A DNA stretch of 64,000 bases from Atherinomorus stipes (taxonomy: Eukaryota; Chordata; Actinopteri; Atheriniformes; Atherinidae): positions 248,001-312,000 of the forward strand of contig JALJCO010007127.1 of the NCBI GenBank assembly GCA_023101725.1, in the 5' to 3' direction. Below are positions 10,260-20,564 of this stretch, one piece after another. A program made the translations under genes and the position numbers. The notes under the pieces are model-generated. The model was not told the DNA's origin, searched no databases, and saw nothing but the letters and a program-made list of their open reading frames with translations. Every line of letters starts with the position of its first letter. Position 1 is the stretch's first letter.

Positions 10260-12988
10260 ATGGTAAACCCCCACCCAGCCCGAGTAGTGCTCATGTTTGT
10301 TGGATTGTTTACCTTAATAGCTGCAATTACATTCAACTTTCTTTCAGGATTTGGAGATAGATCAGGTGAATATTTTTCTGGTACTGTACACTATATCAAA
10401 TCATCTGTTGAATTTCTAAATGACAGCACAGAGTAAATAACTCTCACTGCAGGTTTATTCAAACAACGCACGGAGGAAGTGACACGCAAGTACATGACAC
10501 CCATAACTCCTTCTCAGTGGGCTTTTTTTGTGTGGGATTTCATATATTTTTGGATTTTTGCAATGTTTGTATACTTTTTGGCTGGACTCTGTAGAAGGTA
10601 AGCACCGTTCGACCTACTTTTACACTTCATTTACATGAGTACTTTATAGCTGCGTCCCCCTGCAAGAGTGTGTCTGTATTTCTTAATACTTTTATCTCAC
10701 TCACTTGTATCATTGAATGCAGAAAATCACCTAGTCTGGAGGCAATTTAGTCCTTCTCTGTGCCGTGATTTTCTCTTTACATGTTGCAGATTGCTTGAAC
10801 TTCGTATGAAAGAGGTGGATTATTTGCCCTTAGGCACACTTTGTTTGCTGTGGTGTGTTATGCCTCCCAAATCTAACAATATTATCCTTGCTCCCCACAG
10901 GAGTGCTTATGACTGGATGTACACCACGCCTGCAGTGCTGCCTTATGGATTTCATGTTATAACTATCATCAACCTCTGCTTGAACATTGCCTGGTTGTTG
11001 CTGTATGACAGAGAGTAAGCACATAGACTCAGCATTAATATTTAGTTTTAAAACTATCAGTTTGCTGTTATTTCTGACAGTTTCTGTTTTTGTATGCGCA
11101 GGTTGTTGCTGCCTGTGTTTATAACCTCAGCATTAATTACAGTCACCAGTTACATGATCCTGTTTTTCTCCTGCCATGGACTGAAGATCTATGGAGCTTG
11201 GTTGAACAAATATCACAACATAGACCTCTGGTTCTTCCGGATACTGGTAAAACCATGAATATAGTCATATTATTTGTTGGTATTCGTGTGTTGCTCATAA
11301 CATATTTACTGGGGTGGAAGTACAGTGAGTAAAAGCTTGTAAAACACAGTAATAAATTCAACCACCCTGAAAACAAGGCATTCTATGGACTTAATCAGGA
11401 TACTTTAAACATTTACTTTTCTTTCATTTCTTTTTTTTTTACGCGAATGGGAACAACAAATCTTTGCCATCTTTGATTTTAAGCGGCATCCTGAACATTT
11501 GGGCACGTAGCATGAATCAAGGACACTGTACAGAAATGTCAAGTGGTTTTCAATTCACGTTTAACAAATTTGTGGTTAAGGTTCCATTTCCCAAGGCAGC
11601 CTGGAGACGCTCTGAGGTTAAACAAGCTGGCCGCTGATCCGAAAGCTGCTCAATCATCCATACTTACAGTAAAGAATAAAATTGCAACAAAATAGCTGCC
11701 TTTAAAAACTCTATGTAAAAATTAAGTGCTTATTAGATGAGGTGGTCAGAAGAAGTCAAGTAAGGCCCAGCAAAAGCCCCATGATGAGGTTATTAGACCC
11801 CTACCTTGCAGTTGACATATTTAATGTGTAAAGAAGATGCTTTAAGGTTGCAGGACACATCAGCATCTGTGCAACAGCAAGAAGTTTGTTTTTGTCCTTT
11901 TTAATAATTCTTCAGAATGAATTCACCTTAAAAAAAAAATAACAATGCTATAGTATGTTGAGTAAAAAATTAAAGTTCAATGGAACATTATGAAATTTTT
12001 TATTGAAAAGTTAACATAGTGTTCGGTTAGGGCTATGCTAAAGTTCCCACACCCTTTTTAAAAATATGTAAACAATCCTTTTCTTGGCTAGATTTATCCA
12101 ATAAAAATCATACAGCAAAATAAAAATGTTCAGACATTTTATACACAATAATGACAATACTTCAGTTTCATATTTAAACTGTCATAATTATTTTTATTGG
12201 AATAGTTGGGCCGAACCTTTCTTTATTCTTATCCAATCATTCAAACACACAACAAAGACAGTTTTTGTACTTTAAGATCTATATTGTATTCTTGCGCCCC
12301 TATTTGTTTTTTTTGCTCTCTAACAGTTCAGAGTAAATTAAATACCCTATTTGCACTAATGAGGTCCATGTAATCACAGTTTGAAGTCTGCAAGTCAATA
12401 GCTTGTGCATTGTTTGGTTTGCAATAATCTAACAAAAGCTTGCTTCTTTAAGCAAATTTTTGTTGCCTAAATGTTCACATTCAGATTCCTTTAATTTTGT
12501 ATTTGTTTTGTAATACATTTATTGTCAGGTAATATATCAAAAGAATAACAGAAATCATACTATTATAGTATCCAGGTTTGGATCTCATAGCAGTTGCTGC
12601 ATCATCCCAGCAAGGGTTATGTTAGTGTGGAGACTATGATAGGCCAATTTAACATTAATTCGTTAGGATGGATCATACAGGCCTAAGAATACACATACCA
12701 GCAAGCTCATTTTGACAAGTGGTCAGTATATATTTTATTTGTAGCTATTCTAGCCACACCATTAACACGCAGTAAAACTGTTAAATCTCTGTTGGGTCAA
12801 AGAGATAACCACAGCCCAAACTGCAATCACAGCCGTACTGTGACCATAGTGTAGAATATTTGAATAGTCAGTTAAAAAAAAATGTATATATATATATATA
12901 TTTATATATATATAATATATACAATATATATATATATATAATATATATAAACAATATATATATATATATATTGTATATATACAAACAA

Positions 12989-13033
<45 letters not shown>

Positions 13034-16000
13034 ATATTGTATACATTTTTTTTTTTTTAGCTTTGGTAGGTTTTATATATATATAATATATACAGTGGCT
13101 GCACGGTGGTGTGGTGGCTAGCACCGCAGCCTCACAGTAAGAAGGTCGCTGGTTCGATTCCCGGCTGGGGAGGGGGGATTGAACAATTCCAACTGTGGCC
13201 TTCCTGTGTGGAGTTTGCATGTTCTCCCCGTGTATGCGTGGGTTCTCTCCGGGTACTCCGGCTTCCTCCCACAGTCCAAAGACATGCATGTTAGGTTAAT
13301 TGGTCACTCTAAATTGCCCCTAGGAATGAATGTGAGCATGAATGGTTGTCTGTCTCTCCATGTTGGCCCTGCGACAGACTGGCGACCTGTCCAGGGTGTA
13401 CCCCGCCTCTCGCCTGATAATAGCTGGGATAGGCTCCAGAATCCGTGTATCATTCGTTCTTTCTATTTTTAATCCTAAATCAAAAATCCAAAAATGAAAT
13501 CGTGGTGAAACTATTTTGTTTTTTGTTTTTAATTGTAACACGAAAAAGAAAAATGGCACGTTTTTTTATATTTTGATTTTAGAATAAAATCAAAAATACA
13601 GAATGGAATAACGGGACACAAGACTAAATTCGATTTTAATATTTCATTGTTCGGGGGTTTGCCGGTGAGTCGCCGGTGAGTCGCGCGCGCTGACCATTCA
13701 GCCAAAGAGACGTCTCCAGAGACATGATGAAGGACCCTCAACTGTCACATCATCATCATCGTTGTAGCGTCTTCCACTGATTTACAATATCAGTCTGTCA
13801 AGGTGGAAACAGTCTGACAGACATGAACACGCGTCTACCCCCGTGCGTAATGCTCCAGATGCGCTGGCGCTGCTGGAGGATTATTCAGATTACCTCAGGA
13901 AAGAACGCGTTTTTAAGAACCATAATGTCCTGAATCATGAACTTGCGACCCCCTGAGGACCAGGGTTGGGAAACCCTGCTTTAAGGCGGATTTCCACCGG
14001 CTGCGGTGCGGTGTAGTTCCGACCTCTACAGAGCAGCAGCTCCCACCGCAACCGTGTCAGACACGGCGCGCCTGCGACTGCAGTTCGTGCTACCACCAGA
14101 TAAATCTGATAAATCACATTTGCAGGATCACACGATAATGATCAGGGGGGCTGGATAAATGTCCAGTGGTGTGTGCGCGCAATAAATGTCCTACATAAAG
14201 TCACTTTTCCCTTCATTGTCCAACTTAAACAAGCTGACGCGTTTCATTCATAATATATGATCATTTATTGTCGGCTACAGCTTCACATCTTCACATTTTT
14301 AACAATTTACTTACCATGCATAATCTATCCCAATAATTGATCATGCCATCACTTTCTTGCGTTCTTCGCTGAATACTCAGTCTTTATAATCCAGTTTGAA
14401 TGTAGGCTTATTACATTTCTAACGAATAGGCTATAGTGCAAACCTGCACAGTCCGTTACGTGCGCAAATATTTTTTTAATAAGGTTAGTCTCAACTTTAA
14501 AAAAGCTTCGCTTACCCGATGCCACCGTTACAGGAAGAGTTAAAATCCTGAGTGCAATCTCACAGTTCCTTCAATCTGTGTGAGCTAACAAATTATTTTC
14601 AAATCACACATCAAAGTTGGAGATCTTGATTAGTCTTTTTCCCTATATGTAAATCCACCGTGATTGCATTTTTTTTTAGTTGTTTTATGTGACCAACACA
14701 GAAAGACGAAAAATCGAATGTGATTAATGTATTTATTAAAAAGAAAAAAAGCACACAGACAGCAGTAATGCGGGCGCGAGGTCCATGTGCAGATCGCACA
14801 GTCCATGCTTGACTTCTAACTCTCCATGGCTGATAGGACTTGAGGCTCCCAGCTGCTGGTCAGATTGCGGATGGCTGGAATGTTTGCTAACGCCTTACAA
14901 AACTTCTGGGTCACCAAACCCCCCGAACAATAAAATATTAAAATCGAATTTAGTTCTTTGTCCCGTTATTCCATTCTGTATTTTTGATCTGATTCTAAAA
15001 TCAAAATATAAAAAAACATGCCATTTTTTCTTTTTTGTGTTATAATTAAAAACAAAAAACAAAATAGTTTCACCACGATTTCATTTTTGGATTTTTGATT
15101 TAGGATTAAAAATAGAAAGAACGAATGATACACGGATTCTCCAGCAACCCCCGCGACCCTGAACTGGATAAGCGGTACAGAAAATGACTGACTGACTAAT
15201 ATATACAGTATATACACACAGTATGTATACAGTATATATGTGTCGGTCATTATGTTTTAATTCAGACAAGTGTTTATCATTTTACCTTGTTAAAATTTGA
15301 TGCAGGATATTCTTAAATGGACAATGTAAACAAATAAAGCTTGAAATAACAGTTGGTGCTCGTGTGTTGTAGTTCTAATCCCTGCACCAATTCATGTCAT
15401 ACTGTATTTCTGTCTTACCTCAGCAAGCTTTCTTTCATTGTGTTGAATCAGGTGCAAAATGGGATGGCGGTATATGCAACATGGGGCACTCTTTCCACCC
15501 TGCTGAACCTCACAATATACTTACAGTATCAGGGAGTGATAGCTACATGTGACTGTGCAAGGCTGTCCCTGCTGCTGCTTCTGATGGAGCTGTTAGCCTG
15601 GTGAGATGGAGTCCCTGCTGTTTCATATCATGTCACTGTTGGTGTTTCTTGTCTGAAAACATGAGCAGATGAAAGAGGTCTTTTGTCTCCCTTTGCTCCC
15701 AGGTTTCTTTTAGAGAACTTCTACTTTGACAAGCAAGTGCGTTACATTCTGACCATCTACCCTGTGGTAATCTTGTGGTTGACAGGCATCCTGAGCAATT
15801 CTACATCTCTTGGTAGTCATACGTTCATCTTTGCAGGTTTGGAAATTTGAATTTTACATCTTTATTAATTTACTTTGACTGATAGCACCATCTAATAATT
15901 TATACAGTACACTGTTTAACCTCTTCTTCCTTCTGCAGCTTCAATCCTGGCTGTTTCTTGCATCATATTTGTGATACGCATAGCCCTTGTAACATGGAGA

Positions 16001-16087
16001 CATCACAAGCAGCCACTTTACAAAGACAGTGCACTCAGCATGTCACCAGTGGAAATATCATTAACACAATTAAAACTCTTTCTATGA
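10260..16087 (+). CDS. Multi-pass membrane protein, TspO/MBR-like (copy 1, 7 exons)
   Basis: Coding exons by GT-AG borders: 10260-10365, 10453-10597, 10901-11014, 11102-11246, 15452-15600, 15703-15836, 15939-16087 (942 nt, 313 aa plus stop). Phases chain correctly and lengths of exons 2-5 equal those of the neighbour at 18654. The start follows an in-frame stop at 10242 and a likely acceptor ending at 10244. I count about eight hydrophobic segments: residues 8-31, 58-81, 103-119, 123-146, 175-195, 205-225, 234-251 and 261-284. After the first lies TPITPSQWAFFVWDFIYFW (51-69), which resembles the 'TPxxWAFxIWxxIY' signature of tryptophan-rich TspO/MBR-like proteins; later come FHVITIINLCLNIAWLLLYD and QNGMAVYATWGTLSTLLNL. 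The tail is short and polar. Function is unknown to me; a ligand or sterol-type transporter/sensor role would be inference from the superfamily only. An in-frame alternative acceptor exists for exon 3 (start 10790, +37 residues). Confidence 0.88.
12883..13096. repeat. (AT)n-rich microsatellite
   Basis: Several interrupted runs of AT dinucleotides with a polyT stretch at about 13047-13058. The SINE target duplication starts within its right edge. Confidence 0.95.
13097..15196 (+). mobile_element. tRNA-like SINE, split by a later DNA element
   Basis: The left part (13097-13439) begins with GCACGGTGGTGTGGTGGCTA and contains GGTTCGATTCCCGG, which fits a Pol III B box in a tRNA-like head. It continues through the very common fish consensus text (TGTGTGGAGTTTGCATGTTC, GACTGGCGACCTGTCCAGGG). 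The right part (15139-15196) completes it with CCCCGCGACCCTGAACTGG, GATAAGCGGTACAGAAAATG and a GACT-repeat tail. The 13-bp sequence TAATATATACAGT stands exactly on both outer sides (13084-13096 and 15197-15209), the target duplication of one retroposition event. The element lies in sense orientation in the intron. The class name (SINE rather than a LINE tail) rests on the B-box-like sequence. Confidence 0.8.
13440..15138. mobile_element. Long-TIR DNA element (1,699 bp) with 6-bp TSD, inside the SINE
   Basis: The ends are inverted copies starting AATCCGTGTATCATTCGTTC and extending about 220 bp (left 13440-13660, right about 14919-15138) with only a few differences. CTCCAG stands at 13434-13439 and again at 15139-15144; removing the element plus one CTCCAG restores the uninterrupted SINE text, so boundaries are well fixed. 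The 1.26-kb interior is partly GC-rich and has only short frames; no transposase is recognised. A 6-bp duplication is unusual: Dada elements are known for 6-7 bp, but the ends alone do not establish that family. Confidence 0.85.
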
Positions 16088-16263
16088 ATAAAAGAGGTTA
16101 TGTTAAATGATCACATGTACATACTTTAATGATAACGGTTTTTGTTTTGTTTTTTATGTTTTTTTGCTGCAGGTTGTCAGTTTCTTGTTTTTGAAAGAAG
16201 AACTGAAAGAATATGTGCATGCATGTAAGAATTGAATGTTCTGTCTTAGGATAATAGATGAAA

Positions 16264-16308
16264 AATAAAGGCAATGAATCAGTCATTTCTAAAAAAAAAA
16301 AAAAAAAA
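16264..16308 (+). terminator. Probable polyadenylation signal of copy 1
   Basis: AATAAA at 16264-16269 is followed about 21 bp later by a run of 18 A residues. Another AATAAA (16087-16092) overlaps the stop codon itself. Either could end the transcript; the first is better spaced for a 3'UTR of about 200 nt. Confidence 0.5.
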
Positions 16309-16309
16309 G

Positions 16310-18640
16310 TTTTGTCTTCAATAATGTCACAAGAAATACTGTAAGGTTACACTGGAAAATCTTATTGTTCATAAAATCTAAGAAACAAAGAGTAATGATT
16401 AGTGAAATCCATTTTTTAGGCACAAGGATTGAAAGGGAAATAAGCATTTTTTTAAGGGCACCACTAGATGTCACAACTACAGCTATAACTCAGACCAGAA
16501 TAAACAGTCATAACTGAAAGCATAATCTAACCTAGAGACCCTCGAACGGGCAAAATATCTCCATAAAAAAAAGTATTAATATAGACTAATTTGGACCCTT
16601 CCACATTCCACTTTCTGTTGTCTTTGATTGTTTGTTTTTCTCTCTCAAAATTGTGATGTTAAACTATAATCATGTATTTATTGATATTAAAGCCAAATCA
16701 CAAGTTCTTCATATTCCCAACCCTAAGCAACTTCAACTGACATTAAAATAGAAGGATTGAAAATGGGTCAGATGGGTGTAAAGCCACCAACGACCCCCTC
16801 TGGAATCATTTTTAACATGTTATAGTTTAGTAACATAACTTTGGGGACAGGTATATGTAATGCAAAATGTAGGTAATTTTTTCAGATTTTAAACTTGAAA
16901 TTGCTGTATTTTGTACGCTGGACCAAACAATGCCTATGAAGTGAGACCAAATTGGGTACACCTATAGACATAAAAATTCACAGAAGTTCCTGGAGGTTTA
17001 TGCCTGCCCATATCAGGGAAGGGGAAAAAAAGGGATATAACAGTCATGGGTTCACAGAGTGAAAAAATTGATGCAGGACCCTAATGCAGGAAAACACAGG
17101 AGGCAGCCAGCTCAGGAATGAAAGATTTATAACAGAACTCAAAAACCAAACTGGATCACTAAGAAATACTGGGGAGGAAACAACGACAATCTGGAAAAGA
17201 ACAAGAGAAAACCGGGAGTATTTATACACAGAAGGACTTACAATGAAATCAGATTTAGGTGGCGCAGATTGCTGAATGAAAACAGGTGAGTAATGGAACA
17301 GGGAGTAAATCAAACAGAACATGGAAGGGCAAAACTCAAAATAAAACAGGAAACAAACCAACACAAAACCCACAAATCAAGACAAATTCAAGATAAATGC
17401 TTTTTCTTGGAGAACTTGAAACTATTTAGTATCAACTGAGATGAGATGGAAAACTGTCCAGTGATGTGTGATCAAAATTAGATTTATTTTTTCAAAATTC
17501 TTGAGTCACCTGAGCCCACATTGGCGCCCATATGAAATGTTCAATAGGTGTATTCAAAATCCTGCATCCATGCGGGCACCGGTAGCATTTCATGGGAAAC
17601 CTGCACATCTGTGAAGGCACCATTGATGCTGTAGCCTGACCTTATCTCTTTCAAAGACCTTAGTGAGCATAGGGCTGCTTGCAGTCTAGACCCACTGTCA
17701 TCCACTAAAACTAAAAACACCAAAATTCTATGTCAAACAAAAATTATGCCACAATACTGTAGTGTTCACTGAAATCAGTTTTTAGTTGGAAATAAATGGT
17801 GACAAAAACTGGACACTGTACTGAACCTTGTGGGACTCCCTTTGATAACGGTATGACTCTATGACTTTCATTTTCCAGTATCCCATTGTCATCATTTTGT
17901 AAGTAATCTGTGGTTAAAAACTTAAACCACATAGTTTATTTTGAAACAGCTCAATCAGCAACATCATCAGCTGTGGTATTAAGATTTTCACTTCCTAACA
18001 AAGAATGATGTTAGTTGATTATTAACCAATGACATGAGGACTTTAGTGACACCAGGCAGTTTGCTGACTGATCGTTAAGGTCACTTTTTATTGTCAACCT
18101 CATCCAGAGGGAGAGTATATGGAGATTTCTAGATATGAGAGATAGAAAGATTAAAGAGATAAGCCATGTTCTAAGCAATAAAACTGAAACAAAACTTTGA
18201 AATTTGCTTCCTTGCAGTCAACAACAACAGAGTAGCACATGGCTTAATGAACATGCATAAACCAAAAGTATAAATGCTTAATTCAACTCATCAAATTGGA
18301 TTCCTATAGCAACTAATTTTGTGTTTAAACATGAACATCTTCTGGGTTAGTGTATTTATAAAGCTTTAGGCATTTAAGATAATATGAGAATGTACAACTA
18401 TGAAAGAGCTATCTGCATTTATTTGTTTTTCTAGCTGCTTTATAGTTTTGACAGATATTCTCTCAAACATTTACATAGAGACACATTAACACACCTCTAT
18501 GTGACATTATGATCGCATGGTTTACAGGACATAACAGGTACAGTCAAAGTGAGATCATAAAGTTGTGCAGGACATGCAATGATCCAAAGTCCAATGTACT
18601 GGATTCTGGTCACAAATAACTGGTCTCACACACCTTTCAG
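16310..18640. other. Spacer between the two paralogues
   Basis: No host exon recognised. It contains a LINE reverse-transcriptase scrap (17744-17932) and a low-complexity, repeat-like stretch at about 17040-17400. The remainder shows nothing I can name. Confidence 0.5.
17744..17932 (-). pseudogene. LINE reverse-transcriptase fragment
   Basis: The reverse-strand frame includes HRVIPLSKGVPQGSVQCPVF followed by VTIYF, matching the conserved 'GVPQGSVLGPxLFxIYIN' block of non-LTR reverse transcriptases. The 'LGP' is altered to 'QCP' and no further RT motif is found in frame, so it is a decayed scrap. The clade cannot be told from this much. Confidence 0.6.
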
Positions 18641-18653
18641 GTTTGGTCAGGAC

Positions 18654-20564
18654 ATGGCGACTTCGAAAATGGCTCTCCTTTCAACAAATAGCAGTTACCA
18701 TGTAGCGATGCATGCTGGAAGCATCATCATTGCTTTCATCACTCAGGTGATCTCAGAAATCTTCTTCATAATGGCAAAGGAAGGCAACGTGCCAAATGGT
18801 GAGTGATTAGATATAACAGCAGATTTCAGTTGTGTAATTCAGGGTTTACAAAGACAGTGTATGATAATCATAGTAACAATGTTAGCAAAGAATCTGTGAA
18901 ACTGATAGTCGCATGAATGTGGAGGTTTTACCTTTTTCTTCTTCCTGAAAGAACTTTGCCTTGTCTGTATCAAGCAGTGTTATTTTTGCCACCTGTAAAG
19001 CTCGACAGAGGCCATTAAAATTAGCTTAGCCATATAGAAACAGACACACACTCCATAACTCTGTTATGATTATCTGTGACATAAACTAGGGGTCTGTTTT
19101 CCTTATAATGTTGTCATCATAGAGTATAATTCACTTAAATTAATTAAAACATTAAATAATACCCCAGGTGTGAATGTCAGTTTTTAATACCCTGACCACA
19201 GCTCAGCCATCTTTGTTTGGGCCCACAGCTCTATTTCAGACTTCATTCAGGAATGTATCTGAGACTTTCCAACTGGAGGTGACTATGGACTGGTGGTCAG
19301 AAAATCTCTGGATTATAATTGATTTGTGGTCTATGGCTTGGCTTGCCTATGCACTGGTCAGCCTCTGTAGAAGGTAAAGTACAGTCACATGGATAGGGTC
19401 CTCAGTACAAAAATTATGGTTTATCAAAGCATCTGATGACACCTGTTTTCTAATTTGTAGAAATGTACTTGGTCCTGAGTCTTGCAATCCAGAAATCCAC
19501 CCTCCAGTATTCTATCTGATGTGGGCTACAGTTAATATCATAAGAGTATACGGCATGCTTCTGTGGGATGAACAGTAAGTTGTGTGCAGTTTTCTTATAA
19601 TCAGCTAAACTAATCTGAGATGAAAAACAATTAAATTAACACTCTTGCTACTTTCTGCAGCCACATACTAGGAGCTGTTTTGTTTAGGTGGATTCTCCCA
19701 ATCAACGGCTTCTACATGCTCTACATGTCCTACTCTGGACTCCACAAGCACAAAGCTTGGCTGGCTGTCAACAACAAGAGTGTGATATCATGGACACGTT
19801 ATCTGGTGAGGCTGTTAATTTACCAAGTTATTGTAATAAAATCTCTTTTTCAGGAGTAGTGAAGGAAGTTTGGGACATGGCACTCTTGTCACTGTGTTTT
19901 ATCATTTGTGGCAGACCCAGAACGGGCTAGCAATGTTTGCATGGTGGTCTCTCTTGAACAGTGTGGTGGGTCTTGGCATAGTGCTCAAGTACAACAACAG
20001 TGTGTCAGACCCATTGGCCAGCACTATCACCCTCTCCATTATGTCCTTGTGCATCATCATCTGGTAAGGACAAAAGATCTAATTTCATCTTTAATTTTGA
20101 TTTGCAAACCAGAGGTATGCAAAGATTGCACTGTGAGAAAAGACTAATAACGCATGTTCCTCTCCTCAGGTTCACCCTGCAGAGCTTCCTGTTCAAGTAC
20201 ATGCAGCACACATTTAGCATTTATGCCATTCTTATTCTGGGCCTGGGTGCAATGCTCACCAGTAGCTATCGTGTCCATGATCTCTCCATAAACACAGTTG
20301 TCTGTGGTAAGATGCTAATACAGACTTACACCATACTGTAACAATCTATTTCCATATTATTATAGATGTTTACCTTGACTTCTTTTACCTTCAGGGGTCC
20401 TGATGCTTCTGATAACCATCATGAGTTTCTTCCATTTGCTCACTGCATGTGGATGCATGAAAAAGTCGCGCAAACCTCTTGCTGTGGACCCGTACCTGAA
20501 ATTTGATGGCTGTGAGACTGTGTGTCAACTGGAAAGCAACATCAAACAAAAACCTCTGGAATGA
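18654..20564 (+). CDS. Multi-pass membrane protein, paralogue of 10260-16087 (copy 2, 7 exons)
   Basis: Coding exons: 18654-18798, 19229-19373, 19461-19574, 19661-19805, 19915-20063, 20170-20306, 20395-20564 (1,005 nt, 334 aa plus stop). Exon phases (1,2,2,0,2,1) and exon 2-5 lengths (145,114,145,149) are identical to copy 1, and shared anchors include LF...SLCRR, the W-D-[EQ] end of exon 3, QNG[LM]A and W-F-L. The first Met follows an acceptor-like CACCTTTCAG at 18640. About eight membrane segments are expected. The Trp/Pro block of copy 1 is not kept here: the same place reads EVTMDWWSENLWIIIDLWSM. NSS and NVS in the N-terminal portion are possible glycosylation sites. The tail is longer (GCMKKSRKPLAVDPYLKF, then a polar end). 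Introns are all short, so the gene spans under 2 kb. It is a real gene by structure; its function is unknown to me. Confidence 0.88.

Larger units (their letters stand above)
11247..15451 (+). other. Intron 4 of membrane-protein copy 1
   Basis: This 4.2-kb intron (GTAAAA donor, CAG acceptor) is far larger than the matching 109-bp intron of copy 2 (19806-19914). The excess includes a SINE, a long-TIR DNA element and AT microsatellites; 11.3-12.9 kb holds nothing I recognise. Confidence 0.8.

Noticed and set aside
10668..10789. Start of the 116-codon frame upstream of exon 3 in copy 1
   Set aside because: Lies in intron 2; only the part after 10789 could be exon by an alternative acceptor.
12762..13289. 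Long minus-strand frame of 175 codons
   Set aside because: It runs through the AT microsatellite and the SINE; the residues are I/Y repeats and repeat consensus, not a protein.
13106..13472. Two overlapping frames next to the AT repeat
   Set aside because: They are read from the SINE consensus, which occurs in thousands of places in fish genomes.
17541..17723. 60-codon minus frame (LVDDSGSRLQAALCSLRS)
   Set aside because: Looks protein-like but lacks a recognisable family, continuation or splice context; probably part of the same dead repeat as 17744-17932.
19174..19228. Upstream part of the frame containing exon 2 of copy 2
   Set aside because: The acceptor CCCACAG ends at 19228 and gives the 145-nt exon shared with copy 1; a later ACTTCATTCAG acceptor is out of phase.
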